A stretch of 64,000 nucleotides of DNA from Streptomyces sp. NBC_00457 (GCF_036014015.1 NZ_CP107905.1:6386001-6450000); one strand, 5' to 3'. Positions 11,175-19,806 are shown, counted from the stretch's first letter. Translations and numbers: made by a program. Notes: generated by a model from the sequence alone, not told the origin.

Positions 11175-12623
11175 TCAGCCCTCGTCAACGGCCTCCCGCG
11201 CCGCCGCCTCGGCCGCCTTCGCCGCCGCGCTCCCCGGACGCTTACGGGCCACCCAACCCTCGATATTCCGCTGCTGGCCCCGGGCCACGGCGAGCGAACC
11301 GGGCGGCACATCCTTCGTGATCACGGACCCGGCGGCCGTATAGGCACCGTCCCCGATCGTGACAGGAGCCACAAACATGTTGTCCGAACCGGTACGGCAG
11401 TGTGAGCCGACCGTCGTGTGGTGTTTGTCCTTCCCGTCGTAGTTCACGAAGACACTCGCGGCCCCGATGTTCGTGTACTCACCGATCGTCGCGTCCCCGA
11501 CGTAGGAGAGGTGCGGAACCTTCGTGCCCTCCCCGATCAGGGAGTTCTTCGTCTCAACGTACGTACCGACCTTCGACTTCAGCCCCAGCCGCGTGCCGGG
11601 CCGGAGATAGGCGTACGGCCCGACGGACGCCTGCGGCCCGACCTCCGCCCCGTTCGCGACCGTGTTGTCGATCCGTGCACCGGCGCCGACGCGCGTGTCC
11701 GTGAGCCGGGTGTTGGGGCCGACCTCGCAGCCCTCGCCGAGGTGAGTGGAGCCGTGCAGCTGGGTTCCGGGGTGGACGACGGCATCCTGCTCGAAGGTCA
11801 CGGTCACATCGACCCACGTCGTCGCGGGGTCGATGACGGTGACGCCGGCCAGCATCGCGCGGGTCAGCAGCCGGTCGTTGAGGATCCGGCGGGCCTCGGA
11901 GAGCTGGACCCGGTTGTTGATCCCGGCGATCTCACGGTGGTCGACGGCGACGGAAGCCCCGACCCGGTGACCGGCCTCGCGCAGAATCCCGAGGACGTCG
12001 GTGAGGTATTCCTCGCCCTGGCTGTTGTCGGTACGGACCTTGCCGAGGGCGTCCGCGAGGAGTTGTCCGTCGAAGGCGAACACACCGGAGTTGATCTCAC
12101 GGATCGCCCGCTGCGACTCGGACGCGTCCTTGTGCTCGACGATCTCCGTGACGGCACCGGAAGCACCGTCGCGCACGATACGTCCGTACCCGGTCGCGTC
12201 CGGCACCTCCGCGGTGAGGACGGTGACGGCGTTGCCGTCGCCGGAGTGCGTGGCGGCGAGAGCCTGCAGCGTCTCCCCGGTGAGCAGCGGAGTGTCCCCG
12301 CACACGACGACAACCGTGCCGTCGACGGAACCGCCCAACTCCTCCAGCGCCATCCGCACGGCATGCCCCGTACCGTTTTGCTGCGCCTGTACGGCCGTAC
12401 GCACATGCGGGTCGATCTCCGCCAGGTGCGCAGCGACCTTCTCCCGCGCGTGACCCACCACGACGACCAGATTCTCGGGCCGCAACTCCCGTGCTGCGGC
12501 GAGCACATGGCCCACGAGACTGCGGCCGCAGAGCTCGTGCAGGACCTTGGGTGTGGCCGACTTCATACGGGTGCCCTCACCCGCTGCGAGAACGACGACG
12601 GCTGCCGGGCGAATGGCGCTCAC
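11175..12623 (-). CDS. glmU: Bifunctional UDP-GlcNAc pyrophosphorylase/GlcN-1-P acetyltransferase
   Basis: This 482-residue cytoplasmic enzyme makes UDP-GlcNAc for peptidoglycan and teichoic acids. The N-terminal uridylyltransferase has LAAGEGTRMKS near residue 12, CGDTPLL and GYGRIVR. The C-terminal left-handed beta-helix acetyltransferase has hexapeptide repeats from about residue 260 and the conserved segment YVETKNSLIGEGTKVPHLSYVGDATIG. The tail is Ala-rich. It heads the leftward glmU-prs run and lies downstream of a tRNA-Gln gene and a hairpin. Confidence 0.97.
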   Translation of the reverse strand: MSAIRPAAVVVLAAGEGTRMKSATPKVLHELCGRSLVGHVLAAARELRPENLVVVVGHAREKVAAHLAEIDPHVRTAVQAQQNGTGHAVRMALEELGGSVDGTVVVVCGDTPLLTGETLQALAATHSGDGNAVTVLTAEVPDATGYGRIVRDGASGAVTEIVEHKDASESQRAIREINSGVFAFDGQLLADALGKVRTDNSQGEEYLTDVLGILREAGHRVGASVAVDHREIAGINNRVQLSEARRILNDRLLTRAMLAGVTVIDPATTWVDVTVTFEQDAVVHPGTQLHGSTHLGEGCEVGPNTRLTDTRVGAGARIDNTVANGAEVGPQASVGPYAYLRPGTRLGLKSKVGTYVETKNSLIGEGTKVPHLSYVGDATIGEYTNIGAASVFVNYDGKDKHHTTVGSHCRTGSDNMFVAPVTIGDGAYTAAGSVITKDVPPGSLAVARGQQRNIEGWVARKRPGSAAAKAAEAAAREAVDEG

Positions 12624-12699
12624 GGGATGCCCTTCGGCTGTGGAGGGGGTGGAGTGACATCCGCAGGATACCGGGGGGAATCAGGGGGGACATGAGAGC

Positions 12700-12725
12700 G
12701 GGCCCTGACACAGCTGTCAGGGCCC
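12700..12725 (-). terminator. Hairpin between tRNA-Gln and glmU
   Basis: GGGCCCTGACA and its exact complement TGTCAGGGCCC form an 11-bp stem with a 4-nt loop. It lies 14 nt downstream of the tRNA-Gln 3' end on the minus strand. It is the probable tRNA terminator. Confidence 0.75.
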
Positions 12726-12739
12726 GAACCGAGAAGGGG

Positions 12740-12811
12740 CTCCCCCGCCAGGACTCGAACCCGGACAGATGGCACCAAAAGCCACAGTGCTGCCAATTAC
12801 ACCACGGGGGA
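12740..12811 (-). tRNA. tRNA-Gln (UUG anticodon)
   Basis: Read on the minus strand, the 7-bp acceptor stem is TCCCCCG paired with CGGGGGA. The T-arm contains GGGTTCGAGTCC. The anticodon loop TTTTGGT, inside a GTGGC/GCCAT stem, places TTG at positions 34-36, so it reads glutamine codons. The discriminator is G and CCA is not encoded (GCCC follows), which is usual in Streptomyces. A hairpin follows 14 nt downstream. Confidence 0.93.
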
Positions 12812-13052
12812 ACAAACTCGACGGAGCCGGGCATTGCACCGGGTCGCCGAGCGGCGCCTCCTACTATGCCGCACCAAGACCCTTTGACGCGACGGTGCCC
12901 GTCACGCACCGCCGGTTCCGCGTGAACGATGTGCGATTCAGCAGTTCGAGATATATAGGGCGGTTTCGCTTCTGTTCGGTTACGGGGAGTGGTGTAGGCC
13001 AGTCGCGAAAACTCACCGGAAAACGGGGGGCTTGCGCCCGTAGGCTGGATGC

Positions 13053-14354
13053 ATGACCACGACGGGGGAAGACCACGCACCGGCCTTGACCGGGCCTTGG
13101 TGGTGGACCAGGTGGCGGAGTGCCGTGCTCGACGGGAGCCTGGCGTTCGTATCCGCCATGGAATGTGCGGCGGAGGGGATTCCGTTCGCGCGGGATGCCG
13201 GGATTCCGGTGGCCGCGGGAGTGCTGTTCGGGGTGCTGGCCGGGTCGGTGCTGGTGATCCGGCGGAAGTGGCCGATAGCCGTCGTGCTCGTCTCCATCGC
13301 CATCACGCCCGCACAGATGGGCTTCCTGATGGCCATCGTCGGTCTGTACACGCTGGCCGCGTCCGAGCTGCCGCGGCGGATCATCGCGTCGCTGGCGGGG
13401 ATGTCGCTGGTGGGGACGTTCATCGTGACGTTCGTGCGGGTGCGGCAGGACATGGCGTCGGGGGATGTGTCGCTGGGGGACTGGTTCGTTCCGTTCGCTT
13501 CGATCAGCGCGTCTCTCGGGGTGACCGCGCCGCCCTTGCTGCTGGGGCTGTATGTAGGGGCACGGCGCCGGCTGATGGAGAGCTTGCGGGAGCGGGCGGA
13601 CTCGCTGGAGCGGGAGCTCCAACTGCTTGCCGAGCGGGCCGAGGAGCGGGCCGAGTGGGCCAGGAACGAGGAACGGACCCGGATCGCTCGGGAGATGCAT
13701 GACGTCGTCGCGCACCGGGTGAGCCTGATGGTCGTGCATGCTGCCGCGCTGCAGGCGGTGGCTCGCAAGGACCCTGAGAAGGCTGTGCGGAATGCCGCGC
13801 TCGTAGGGGACATGGGACGGCAGGCGTTGACCGAGTTGCGGGAGATGCTCGGGGTGCTGCGCAGCGGGGACGGGCTGCGGCAGCGTGAGCGTGTGTTGGC
13901 GGCGGTGGGGGCGGCCGCGGCCGCCGCGGCGTCGCGGGCCGCCGATGAGGACGGCACGGGCGAGGGGCCCTGTCTGTCCGAACTGGACGAACTGATCGGG
14001 CAGTCGGCGGCTGCGGGGATGGCCGTGGATTTCTCGGTGGAGGGGGAGTCGCGGCCGTATGCGCCGGAGGTCGAGCAGACCGCTTACCGGGTGGTGCAGG
14101 AGGCGTTGACGAACGTCCACAAGCATGCGGCGGGGGCGAAGACCCATGTGCGGCTGGCGCACCGGGTCTCGGAGATCGCGATGCAGGTGGAGAACGAACC
14201 GCCACCGGAGGCCGCGTCGTCGGCGCGCTTGCCGTCCGGGGGGAACGGCCTGGTGGGGATGAAGGAGCGGGTGTCCGCGCTGGGCGGGGTCTTCGTCTCG
14301 GGACCGACGGACGCGGGGGGCTTCCGGGTCTCGGCGGTGATTCCGGCGTCGTAG
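13053..14354 (+). CDS. Membrane sensor histidine kinase (HisKA_3 type), no adjacent regulator
   Basis: The 433-residue protein has about five hydrophobic helices in the first 180 residues and a coiled-coil linker (RERADSLERELQLLAERAEERAEW). A NarL-type dimerisation domain carries the phospho-acceptor His in REMHDVVAHRVSLM. The HATPase domain has NVHKHA and GNGLVGMKERV. It should phosphorylate a LuxR-type response regulator, but none is adjacent, so it is an orphan here. TAGGCT at 13041-13046 lies 7 nt before the ATG and there is no ribosome site, which suggests a leaderless mRNA. Confidence 0.9.
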   Translation: MTTTGEDHAPALTGPWWWTRWRSAVLDGSLAFVSAMECAAEGIPFARDAGIPVAAGVLFGVLAGSVLVIRRKWPIAVVLVSIAITPAQMGFLMAIVGLYTLAASELPRRIIASLAGMSLVGTFIVTFVRVRQDMASGDVSLGDWFVPFASISASLGVTAPPLLLGLYVGARRRLMESLRERADSLERELQLLAERAEERAEWARNEERTRIAREMHDVVAHRVSLMVVHAAALQAVARKDPEKAVRNAALVGDMGRQALTELREMLGVLRSGDGLRQRERVLAAVGAAAAAAASRAADEDGTGEGPCLSELDELIGQSAAAGMAVDFSVEGESRPYAPEVEQTAYRVVQEALTNVHKHAAGAKTHVRLAHRVSEIAMQVENEPPPEAASSARLPSGGNGLVGMKERVSALGGVFVSGPTDAGGFRVSAVIPAS

Positions 14355-14378
14355 GCGTACAGCAGCCGCCCGGTCGCG

Positions 14379-14873
14379 TCAGCCTGCGGTGAGGCGTACG
14401 GGGGTGATGCCTGCGACGAGGGCGGCGAGGGCCTGGTCGATGTCGGGGCCGAGGTACCAGTCGCCGGTGTGGTCGAGGGCGTAGACGCGGCCTTCGGTGT
14501 CGATGGCGAGGATGGACTGGGTGTCGGTTTCGGCGCCGAGAGGGCTGACGTCGGTGTCGAGGGCGCGGCCGAGGTCGCCGAGGGTGCGGGCCATGTGGAG
14601 GCCGTGCAGCGGGTCGACGTGGAGGGTCGCGGGGGCGATCTGGCGGCCGGGGGCGCCGGGGGTGATGTGCAGTCCGCCGAACTCGGCCCAGGCTTCGACG
14701 GCGGCGGGGAAGACGGCGTGACGGTGGCCCGCGGGTGAGGTGTGTTCGCGGAGTGCGTCGGCCCAGTACTCGGCCTGCTTGATGTCCCAGCGTCCGGGCT
14801 GCCAGCCGGCGGTACGCAGGGCGGCGTCGACGGGCACGGGGAAGCGGGTGGTGGAGGAGCGGTCGGCGTGCAT
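14379..14873 (-). CDS. SUKH-3-like immunity protein
   Basis: This 164-residue protein has no signal peptide. Its pattern fits the SUKH-3 family of immunity proteins: GWQPGRWDIKQAEYWADAL near the start, then EFGGLHI, and the C-terminal segment ILAIDTEGRVYALDHTGDWYLGPDIDQALAALV. SUKH proteins neutralise polymorphic nuclease or deaminase toxins by direct binding. It lies 34 bp downstream of a YwqJ-type deaminase gene on the same strand, so the two probably form a toxin-immunity unit. The assignment is by motif reading; pairing is inferred from adjacency. Confidence 0.75.
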   Translation of the reverse strand: MHADRSSTTRFPVPVDAALRTAGWQPGRWDIKQAEYWADALREHTSPAGHRHAVFPAAVEAWAEFGGLHITPGAPGRQIAPATLHVDPLHGLHMARTLGDLGRALDTDVSPLGAETDTQSILAIDTEGRVYALDHTGDWYLGPDIDQALAALVAGITPVRLTAG

Positions 14874-14907
14874 CTGCCCTCAGATTCGCGGGTGTCGGGG
14901 ACGGGAG

Positions 14908-15435
14908 TCAGTCGTCGGTCGCCGTGGGGTCGACGATGCGGACGCCGAAGTGGGCGCTGAGGGCGGTGCAGGCGCGGCAGGGCGCGGCGAAGCTGCCGTG
15001 CAGGGGGTCGCCGTCCTCGCGGATGCGGCGGGCGGTGAGTTTGGCCTGTTTGAGGGCTTTGCGGGCTTCACCGTTGGTCATGGGTTTACGTGCGGCACGT
15101 TTGCTGCGGGCGGCGTCGGCGGTGGCGATGTGTCTGGAGATGAGGATGGTCTCGGCGCAGCGGCCGGTGAAGCGGTCGCGCTGGGCGCTGGTGAGGGTGT
15201 CGAGGAAGTCCTGCACGAGGGGGTGCAGCGCGGGGGCCTGGTCGCCGCGGGCGGCGGTGCCGGTGAGGGTGGCGCCGCGGACGGAGAGGGCGGCGGCGAC
15301 GGTGGGGAGTATGCCGTCGCGGCGATGGAGGAGCGCGGGGACATGGCGGCTCTCGGTGCTGCTCCAGCCGATTCTGGGGTCGCCGCTCGCGCCCGTGTGA
15401 GGCCCTGGGTGCGGTCCCGTTTGCGTCGCGTTCAT
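14908..15435 (-). CDS. YwqJ-like deaminase-fold protein
   Basis: The 175-residue protein carries the two zinc-site signatures of the deaminase superfamily. Cys93-Ala-Glu95 lies in GRCAETILIS, and Pro152-Cys-Arg-Ala-Cys156 in APCRACTALSAHFGV. The CAE plus PCxxC pattern and spacing match the YwqJ family of predicted nucleic-acid deaminase toxins. There is no signal peptide or secretion trailer, and a disordered N-terminus precedes the fold. The ATG at 15435 has GGGAGGG about 10 nt upstream. An in-frame ATG at 15444 touches that site and is less likely. SUKH-3 follows, and a toxin/immunity-like operon diverges from it. Confidence 0.75.
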   Translation of the reverse strand: MNATQTGPHPGPHTGASGDPRIGWSSTESRHVPALLHRRDGILPTVAAALSVRGATLTGTAARGDQAPALHPLVQDFLDTLTSAQRDRFTGRCAETILISRHIATADAARSKRAARKPMTNGEARKALKQAKLTARRIREDGDPLHGSFAAPCRACTALSAHFGVRIVDPTATDD

Positions 15436-15736
15436 GGTCGTCATCCCCTCCCGTGCATCCCCCCGGATCACACAGAGTGCCAAATGGCGTGGCTGGTGCG
15501 GAAGCTGGGGCGGTGCGACACGCCCGGGTTTGGGCACGCTGTCACGACGGGGTGACGGCAGGTCACGGAACCGAAGGGGTGGGGACCCGGTGGCGGTGAC
15601 CGGGTTGGTCGTACCGCATAGGCTGTCGGCACCGCGATGCGCGCGGTCAACGCGTTGGAGACAGTCGAATACGGGCCGTGGCGGATCGATGGTGTCCGTC
15701 GCGGGCTCGTACAGAGTGCCGCAGGGGGCAACCGCC
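15436..15736 (+). promoter_or_regulatory. Divergent promoter region of the two toxin/immunity-like operons
   Basis: This 301-bp spacer separates the deaminase/SUKH-3 pair from the WHH/SUKH-1 and deaminase/SUKH-4 pair. On the plus strand, GTGACC (15596-15601), a 17-bp gap and TAGGCT (15619-15624) form a plausible vegetative promoter. It would give a leader of about 105 nt. GGGGG at 15724-15728 is the likely ribosome site for the rightward gene. I see no gene here. Confidence 0.45.
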
Positions 15737-16720
15737 ATGACGACAGGTCGGCTCGGGCAGCAAGCCGCGCCGCCGAACGCGGCCTATGCCGGGCAGGTCG
15801 TGCATTTCCCGGACCCGGTCCGGGCGGCCCGTCACCCCAGAGGAGTACGGGTGGACGAGCGCGGCTACCCCGTCTTCTCGCCGTATGCGCGTGCGGCTGC
15901 CGAGATCGCCGATCCGCCGGAGGGCTTCGGCGTCGACGAGTTGCGGTTGACGGACTACGTGTCGGCGAACGCGGCGCTGGCGGCGTCGGGCCACGAGTTG
16001 TGGGACACGATTCCCTCGGTGGCGACGCCGCACGGGTGGACGTGGCATCACATGGCCGGGTCGCGGCGGCTGGAGCTGGTTCCGGTCGAGGTGAAGGCCT
16101 TGCTGCGGCATCACGGTGGTGTGGCGACGGCGGCGGTCGACCAGCACAAGCGGGGCACGCGGCCGTTGCAGGAGACGCGTCCGGCGCATTTCGGTCTGCC
16201 GAAGTCGGCGTTGGCGGTGACGGAGACGCAGGTGCTGGGCGTCGAGGAGGACCTCGGGTACCGGCTGCCGGGCGCGTATCGGTCGTTCCTCAAGGCGGCC
16301 GGCGGGTGTGCCCCGGTGGGGACCGCGCTGGACGCGGAGTTGGGCCTGCTGATCGACCAGCCGTTCTTCACCGTGCGGGACGAGGCGGCCGTCAATGACC
16401 TGGTCTACGTCAACAAGTGCCTGCGCGACCACCTGACCAAGGATTACCTGGGCGTCGGGTTCGTGCAGGGCGGTCTGCTGGCCGTGAAGGTGAAGGGCGA
16501 GCGGATCGGCTCGGTGTGGTTCTGCTCGTACGACGACGCACGCGACGTCGATCCCTCGTGGGCGCCCGCGGAGCGGGTGGAGCGGTTGCTGTTGCCGTGC
16601 GGCGAAGACTTCGACGCGTTCCTGTCCCGGCTGGCGGGATCGCCGCCGGAGCTGGAGACGGTGGCGAATCTGATGGTGGACGGCGGCTTCGCGCGGTCCG
16701 TTCCGGTGTCCGGGGAGTGA
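15737..16720 (+). CDS. WHH-type HNH nuclease-like domain fused to SUKH-1 (SMI1/KNR4)
   Basis: The 327-residue protein joins two modules. Residues ~35-140 match WHH-type toxin nucleases: RGYPVFSPYA, then Trp103-His104-His105, then LVP(114-116) and HHGG(125-128). The consensus metal ligand in LVPxxxHxxxxHxGG is Lys120 instead of His, so cleavage may be lost. Residues ~155-310 form an SMI1/KNR4 (SUKH-1) domain (LGVEEDLGYRLPGAYRSFLKAAGG, VWFCSYDD). SUKH domains usually bind and inhibit such nucleases, so the chain unites a degenerate toxin and an immunity fold. No secretion signal is seen. The next gene starts 8 bp downstream. Confidence 0.8.
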   Translation: MTTGRLGQQAAPPNAAYAGQVVHFPDPVRAARHPRGVRVDERGYPVFSPYARAAAEIADPPEGFGVDELRLTDYVSANAALAASGHELWDTIPSVATPHGWTWHHMAGSRRLELVPVEVKALLRHHGGVATAAVDQHKRGTRPLQETRPAHFGLPKSALAVTETQVLGVEEDLGYRLPGAYRSFLKAAGGCAPVGTALDAELGLLIDQPFFTVRDEAAVNDLVYVNKCLRDHLTKDYLGVGFVQGGLLAVKVKGERIGSVWFCSYDDARDVDPSWAPAERVERLLLPCGEDFDAFLSRLAGSPPELETVANLMVDGGFARSVPVSGE

Positions 16721-16728
16721 GCTGACCG

Positions 16729-19700
16729 ATGGTGACGTTCGCGCAGGCGCAGGAGCGCGCGGAAGAGTGGATCAACGGTGATGTGCCGGCGTACCAGCAT
16801 CGTGAGGTGCGGGTACGGGAGTTCGAGCTCGGGTTCGTGGTGTGGGCGGAGGACCGCGCCGACGGGCCGAGTTCGGACGGCGGCAGGCAGCGGCTGGTGA
16901 TCGCCCGCGACAGCGGCGAGGCCACGCTCTGGCCGTCCCTGCCGGTGGGTGAGGTGATCCGCCGGTACGAGGAGGAGTACGGCGGCCCGGACGGCACCGC
17001 CGAGCCGGCACCGGCGCCGGCCGCACCGGCGCGGGTGGACCTGAATCAGACGTCGTTCTTGCTGACACCGCCGGAGTGGTTGCAGGAGGCGGCGGATCAG
17101 CTGGGGATCGCGGATCGGCGGGGGGCGTCTGCGGGGGCGTCGGGTTCGAGTTCGGGTGCGGGAGCCGGGTCGTCGACTGCGGGTTCGAGTTCCAGTGCGG
17201 GAGCTGGGGCGTCGGGTGCGGGGTCCGGGACGGGTGCGTCTGCGGGTGCGCGGGCGGATCAGGAATCGGCTGCGTCGGCGGCTGCGGCTGCGGCTGGTGG
17301 TGCCTCGGATGGTGCTGGTGGCGGAGGCCGTGCGTCGGAGACCGGTGGGGGCGCGGGGGTGCGTGCGGGGGCGCCCAGCGGTCCCAGTGGTGCCGGTGTG
17401 CCTGCCGGGGCGACTCCCTGGGCCGGGACGGACACCAACGCGGATGCGGGGGACGACCGTTCGGTGCCGCTGCCCGAGACCGTGTTCGCGCCGCCGCTGA
17501 GCGGGGCCGACGACGAGACTTCGCCGCCTACGCCGCCGGACGCCAAGACGGCGTTGATGTCGGGGGGCAGCCAGCTTCCGCCGACGGCGCAGGAGCCGGC
17601 GATCGATGACACCGGTGCGCCGGGTGCGCCGCGGGGGAGCATGCCGCCGCCCGCGCCGTCGTACGGCTATCCGCAGGGTCCGGGTGGGCCGCAGGGGAGT
17701 ATTCCGCCTCCTGCGCCGTCGTACGGCTATCCGCAGGGTCCGGGTGCGCCGGGTGGGCCTGGTGCGCCGTCGTACGGGTATCCCCAGGGGCCGGGTGGTG
17801 CTGATGCCGGGACGCCGTCTCCGGGGGCGCCGGGGCGGCCGCTCGCGCCGAACGCCGAGGACATCGCCGACGCGGCGACGAGCAAGGCGGGGCCGCCGCG
17901 TGCCGCGCGGGGCGGGGCAGTGCCGCCGCCTCCTCCGCCGGGTGCACCGGGGGCGCCGGGTGCGCGGGCGGGTGGCCCGCCGCCTCCTCCGCCTCCCCCG
18001 CCGTCCGGGCCCGGTGCGCCGGGTACGCCGGCGGGCGGGTATGTGCCGACCCAGCTTGTGTCGGCGCTCGGCCCCGACGGTTCCGAGGGGCCGGGCGGCG
18101 CGGGTGGCGGCCCGCAGACGCCGGGTGCGCCGAATCCGCCCGGTGCGCCGGGCGCTCCCGGCGGTACTCCTCCGGGCGGCGTCCACCATGCCGCCACGGT
18201 GCTTTCCGACCCTGGCCGGATGGGGCCGGGTGCGCCTGGCGCTCCGCAGCCTCCGGGTGCCCCGGGCATGCCAGGCTCTTCCGGCGGCCAGGGTGCCGTA
18301 CACCACGCGGAGACCGTGCTGTCCGCGCCCCCCGCGGGCGCCCCCGGCCCTCCTCCGCCACCGCCGCAGGTCCCGGGCCCACCGCCGGCCCCCGGCGCCC
18401 CCGGCGTTCCGGGCGCCCCCGGCACGGCACCCGGCGCGGGTCAGACACCTCCTGGTGCAGCCCCTCCAGGCCAGGCCCCTCCAGGCCACGTACCCCCCGG
18501 CGCCATGCCCCCCGGCCCTGTGCCACCCCCCACGCTCCCCGGGCCGGGTCACCCCATGCCCGGACACACTCCGCCCGGACAGATCGCGCCCGGACAAACC
18601 GCGCCCGGACCCCCGCCGCCGAGTCACCCCACGCCCGGACACCCCATGTCCGGCCAACCCACCCCCGGCCAACCCACCCCAGGACACCCCACCCCCGGCC
18701 ACCCCACCCCAGGCCACCCCACCCCAGCCCAATCCCCACCCCCCGCCCAGCACCCCCCGGCCTACGGCTACCCCCAACCCCCCACCGCCCAGCCCACCGT
18801 CGGCCCCGGCTACCAAGCCGTGCTCCGTTACCGCGCGCAGGACGGGTCCGAGCAGCAGTTGATCCGGCGTTCGGCGCCGGGGACGCCGCACCCGGAGTGG
18901 CAGATCTTCCATGAGTTGCGGGCGATGAACATCCCGCCGGACAAGGTGCTGGAGCTGCACACGGAGCTGGAGTCGTGTGAGCTGCCGGGTGCGTACTGTG
19001 CGCGGATGATCCGGGAGCAGTGGCCGCAGGCGCGGATCACGAGCATCGCGCCGTACGGCACGGATCACGCGAGCCGGCAGCAGGGCATGCAGCAACTCCT
19101 TGCTCACCAGGGCGAGTTGCACCAGGTTGCCGACGGACCCGCGCGCCCCGCCCCCGTACGGGCGCCGCTTCCGCAGGTGCAGTCGGCGCCGCCGATTCCC
19201 CCGGAAGGGATCGCACAGGAGCTGGCGGGTGCGTTCGGACCGGGGATCTTCCGGTTCGAGGAGGCCGCGGTGTCCCGGCAGGGCGTGCCGCCGGTCGTGG
19301 CGCACTCGCTGGTGATGGCGGGGCTGCCGACGGACATGGGCCCGTTCTTCTGGGCGCAGGCCCAGCCGGGGCGGCCGGTGCCGACGCTGGCGGAGCTGGC
19401 GGCCGAGCGCGGGGTGCAGCCGGCGCCGGACGCGGGCTCGTACCTCGTCATGGGCAGCGACTTCGGCAAGGCGATCTGCGTGCAGTACGGGACGGCGAAC
19501 ATCGTCGCCGTCCCCGTGGAGGCGGGGCCGGGCGGTACGTCCGTACCGCCGCAGTTCGTGAACACGGGGCTGCCCGAGTTCCAGCGGTGCCTGGCGCTGC
19601 TCGGCCGGATGTGGCGGCTGCGGTTCGGGCTGAACCAGGAGCAGGCCGGCCGCTGGACGGTCGACTTCCAGGCGCAGCTGGCCTCGCTCGACCCGGCGGC

Positions 19701-19764
19701 GCTGGGTTCGCCGGAGAGCTGGTGGTCGGTGCTGCTGGAGGAGATGTGGGACGGGTTGCTCTGA
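16729..19764 (+). CDS. Giant Imm35-like / Pro-Gly-rich / deaminase / SUKH-4 fusion protein
   Basis: The 1011-residue protein has four regions. Residues 1-90 resemble Imm35/YrhB immunity proteins (RLVIARDSGEATLWPSL, then IRRYEEEYG). Residues ~100-690 are a low-complexity Pro/Gly/Ala-rich stretch with SYGYPQGPG and PTPGH repeats. Residues ~694-785 look like a deaminase: His721-Pro-Glu723, then Thr745-Glu and Cys750-x6-Cys757 (ESCELPGAYC). Residues ~826-1011 match SUKH-4 (FWAQ, YLVMGSDFGKAICVQYGTANIVAV, VNTGLPEFQRCLALL, WWSVLLEEMWDGLL). GGGGAGTGA precedes the ATG, 8 bp after the previous stop. No secretion signal is seen. The role is unknown; a self-contained toxin-immunity protein or a domesticated sensor are possible. 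Confidence 0.75.
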   Translation: MVTFAQAQERAEEWINGDVPAYQHREVRVREFELGFVVWAEDRADGPSSDGGRQRLVIARDSGEATLWPSLPVGEVIRRYEEEYGGPDGTAEPAPAPAAPARVDLNQTSFLLTPPEWLQEAADQLGIADRRGASAGASGSSSGAGAGSSTAGSSSSAGAGASGAGSGTGASAGARADQESAASAAAAAAGGASDGAGGGGRASETGGGAGVRAGAPSGPSGAGVPAGATPWAGTDTNADAGDDRSVPLPETVFAPPLSGADDETSPPTPPDAKTALMSGGSQLPPTAQEPAIDDTGAPGAPRGSMPPPAPSYGYPQGPGGPQGSIPPPAPSYGYPQGPGAPGGPGAPSYGYPQGPGGADAGTPSPGAPGRPLAPNAEDIADAATSKAGPPRAARGGAVPPPPPPGAPGAPGARAGGPPPPPPPPPSGPGAPGTPAGGYVPTQLVSALGPDGSEGPGGAGGGPQTPGAPNPPGAPGAPGGTPPGGVHHAATVLSDPGRMGPGAPGAPQPPGAPGMPGSSGGQGAVHHAETVLSAPPAGAPGPPPPPPQVPGPPPAPGAPGVPGAPGTAPGAGQTPPGAAPPGQAPPGHVPPGAMPPGPVPPPTLPGPGHPMPGHTPPGQIAPGQTAPGPPPPSHPTPGHPMSGQPTPGQPTPGHPTPGHPTPGHPTPAQSPPPAQHPPAYGYPQPPTAQPTVGPGYQAVLRYRAQDGSEQQLIRRSAPGTPHPEWQIFHELRAMNIPPDKVLELHTELESCELPGAYCARMIREQWPQARITSIAPYGTDHASRQQGMQQLLAHQGELHQVADGPARPAPVRAPLPQVQSAPPIPPEGIAQELAGAFGPGIFRFEEAAVSRQGVPPVVAHSLVMAGLPTDMGPFFWAQAQPGRPVPTLAELAAERGVQPAPDAGSYLVMGSDFGKAICVQYGTANIVAVPVEAGPGGTSVPPQFVNTGLPEFQRCLALLGRMWRLRFGLNQEQAGRWTVDFQAQLASLDPAALGSPESWWSVLLEEMWDGLL

Positions 19765-19806
19765 CACGCGGCTGACGTCGCGGCTGACGTCGTACGAAGA
19801 TCCTCC

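Noticed and set aside
17640..18780. Collagen-like or secreted adhesin repeat protein
   Set aside because: The Pro/Gly-rich repeats are internal linker sequence between recognisable cytoplasmic-type domains, without Gly-X-Y periodicity or signal peptide.
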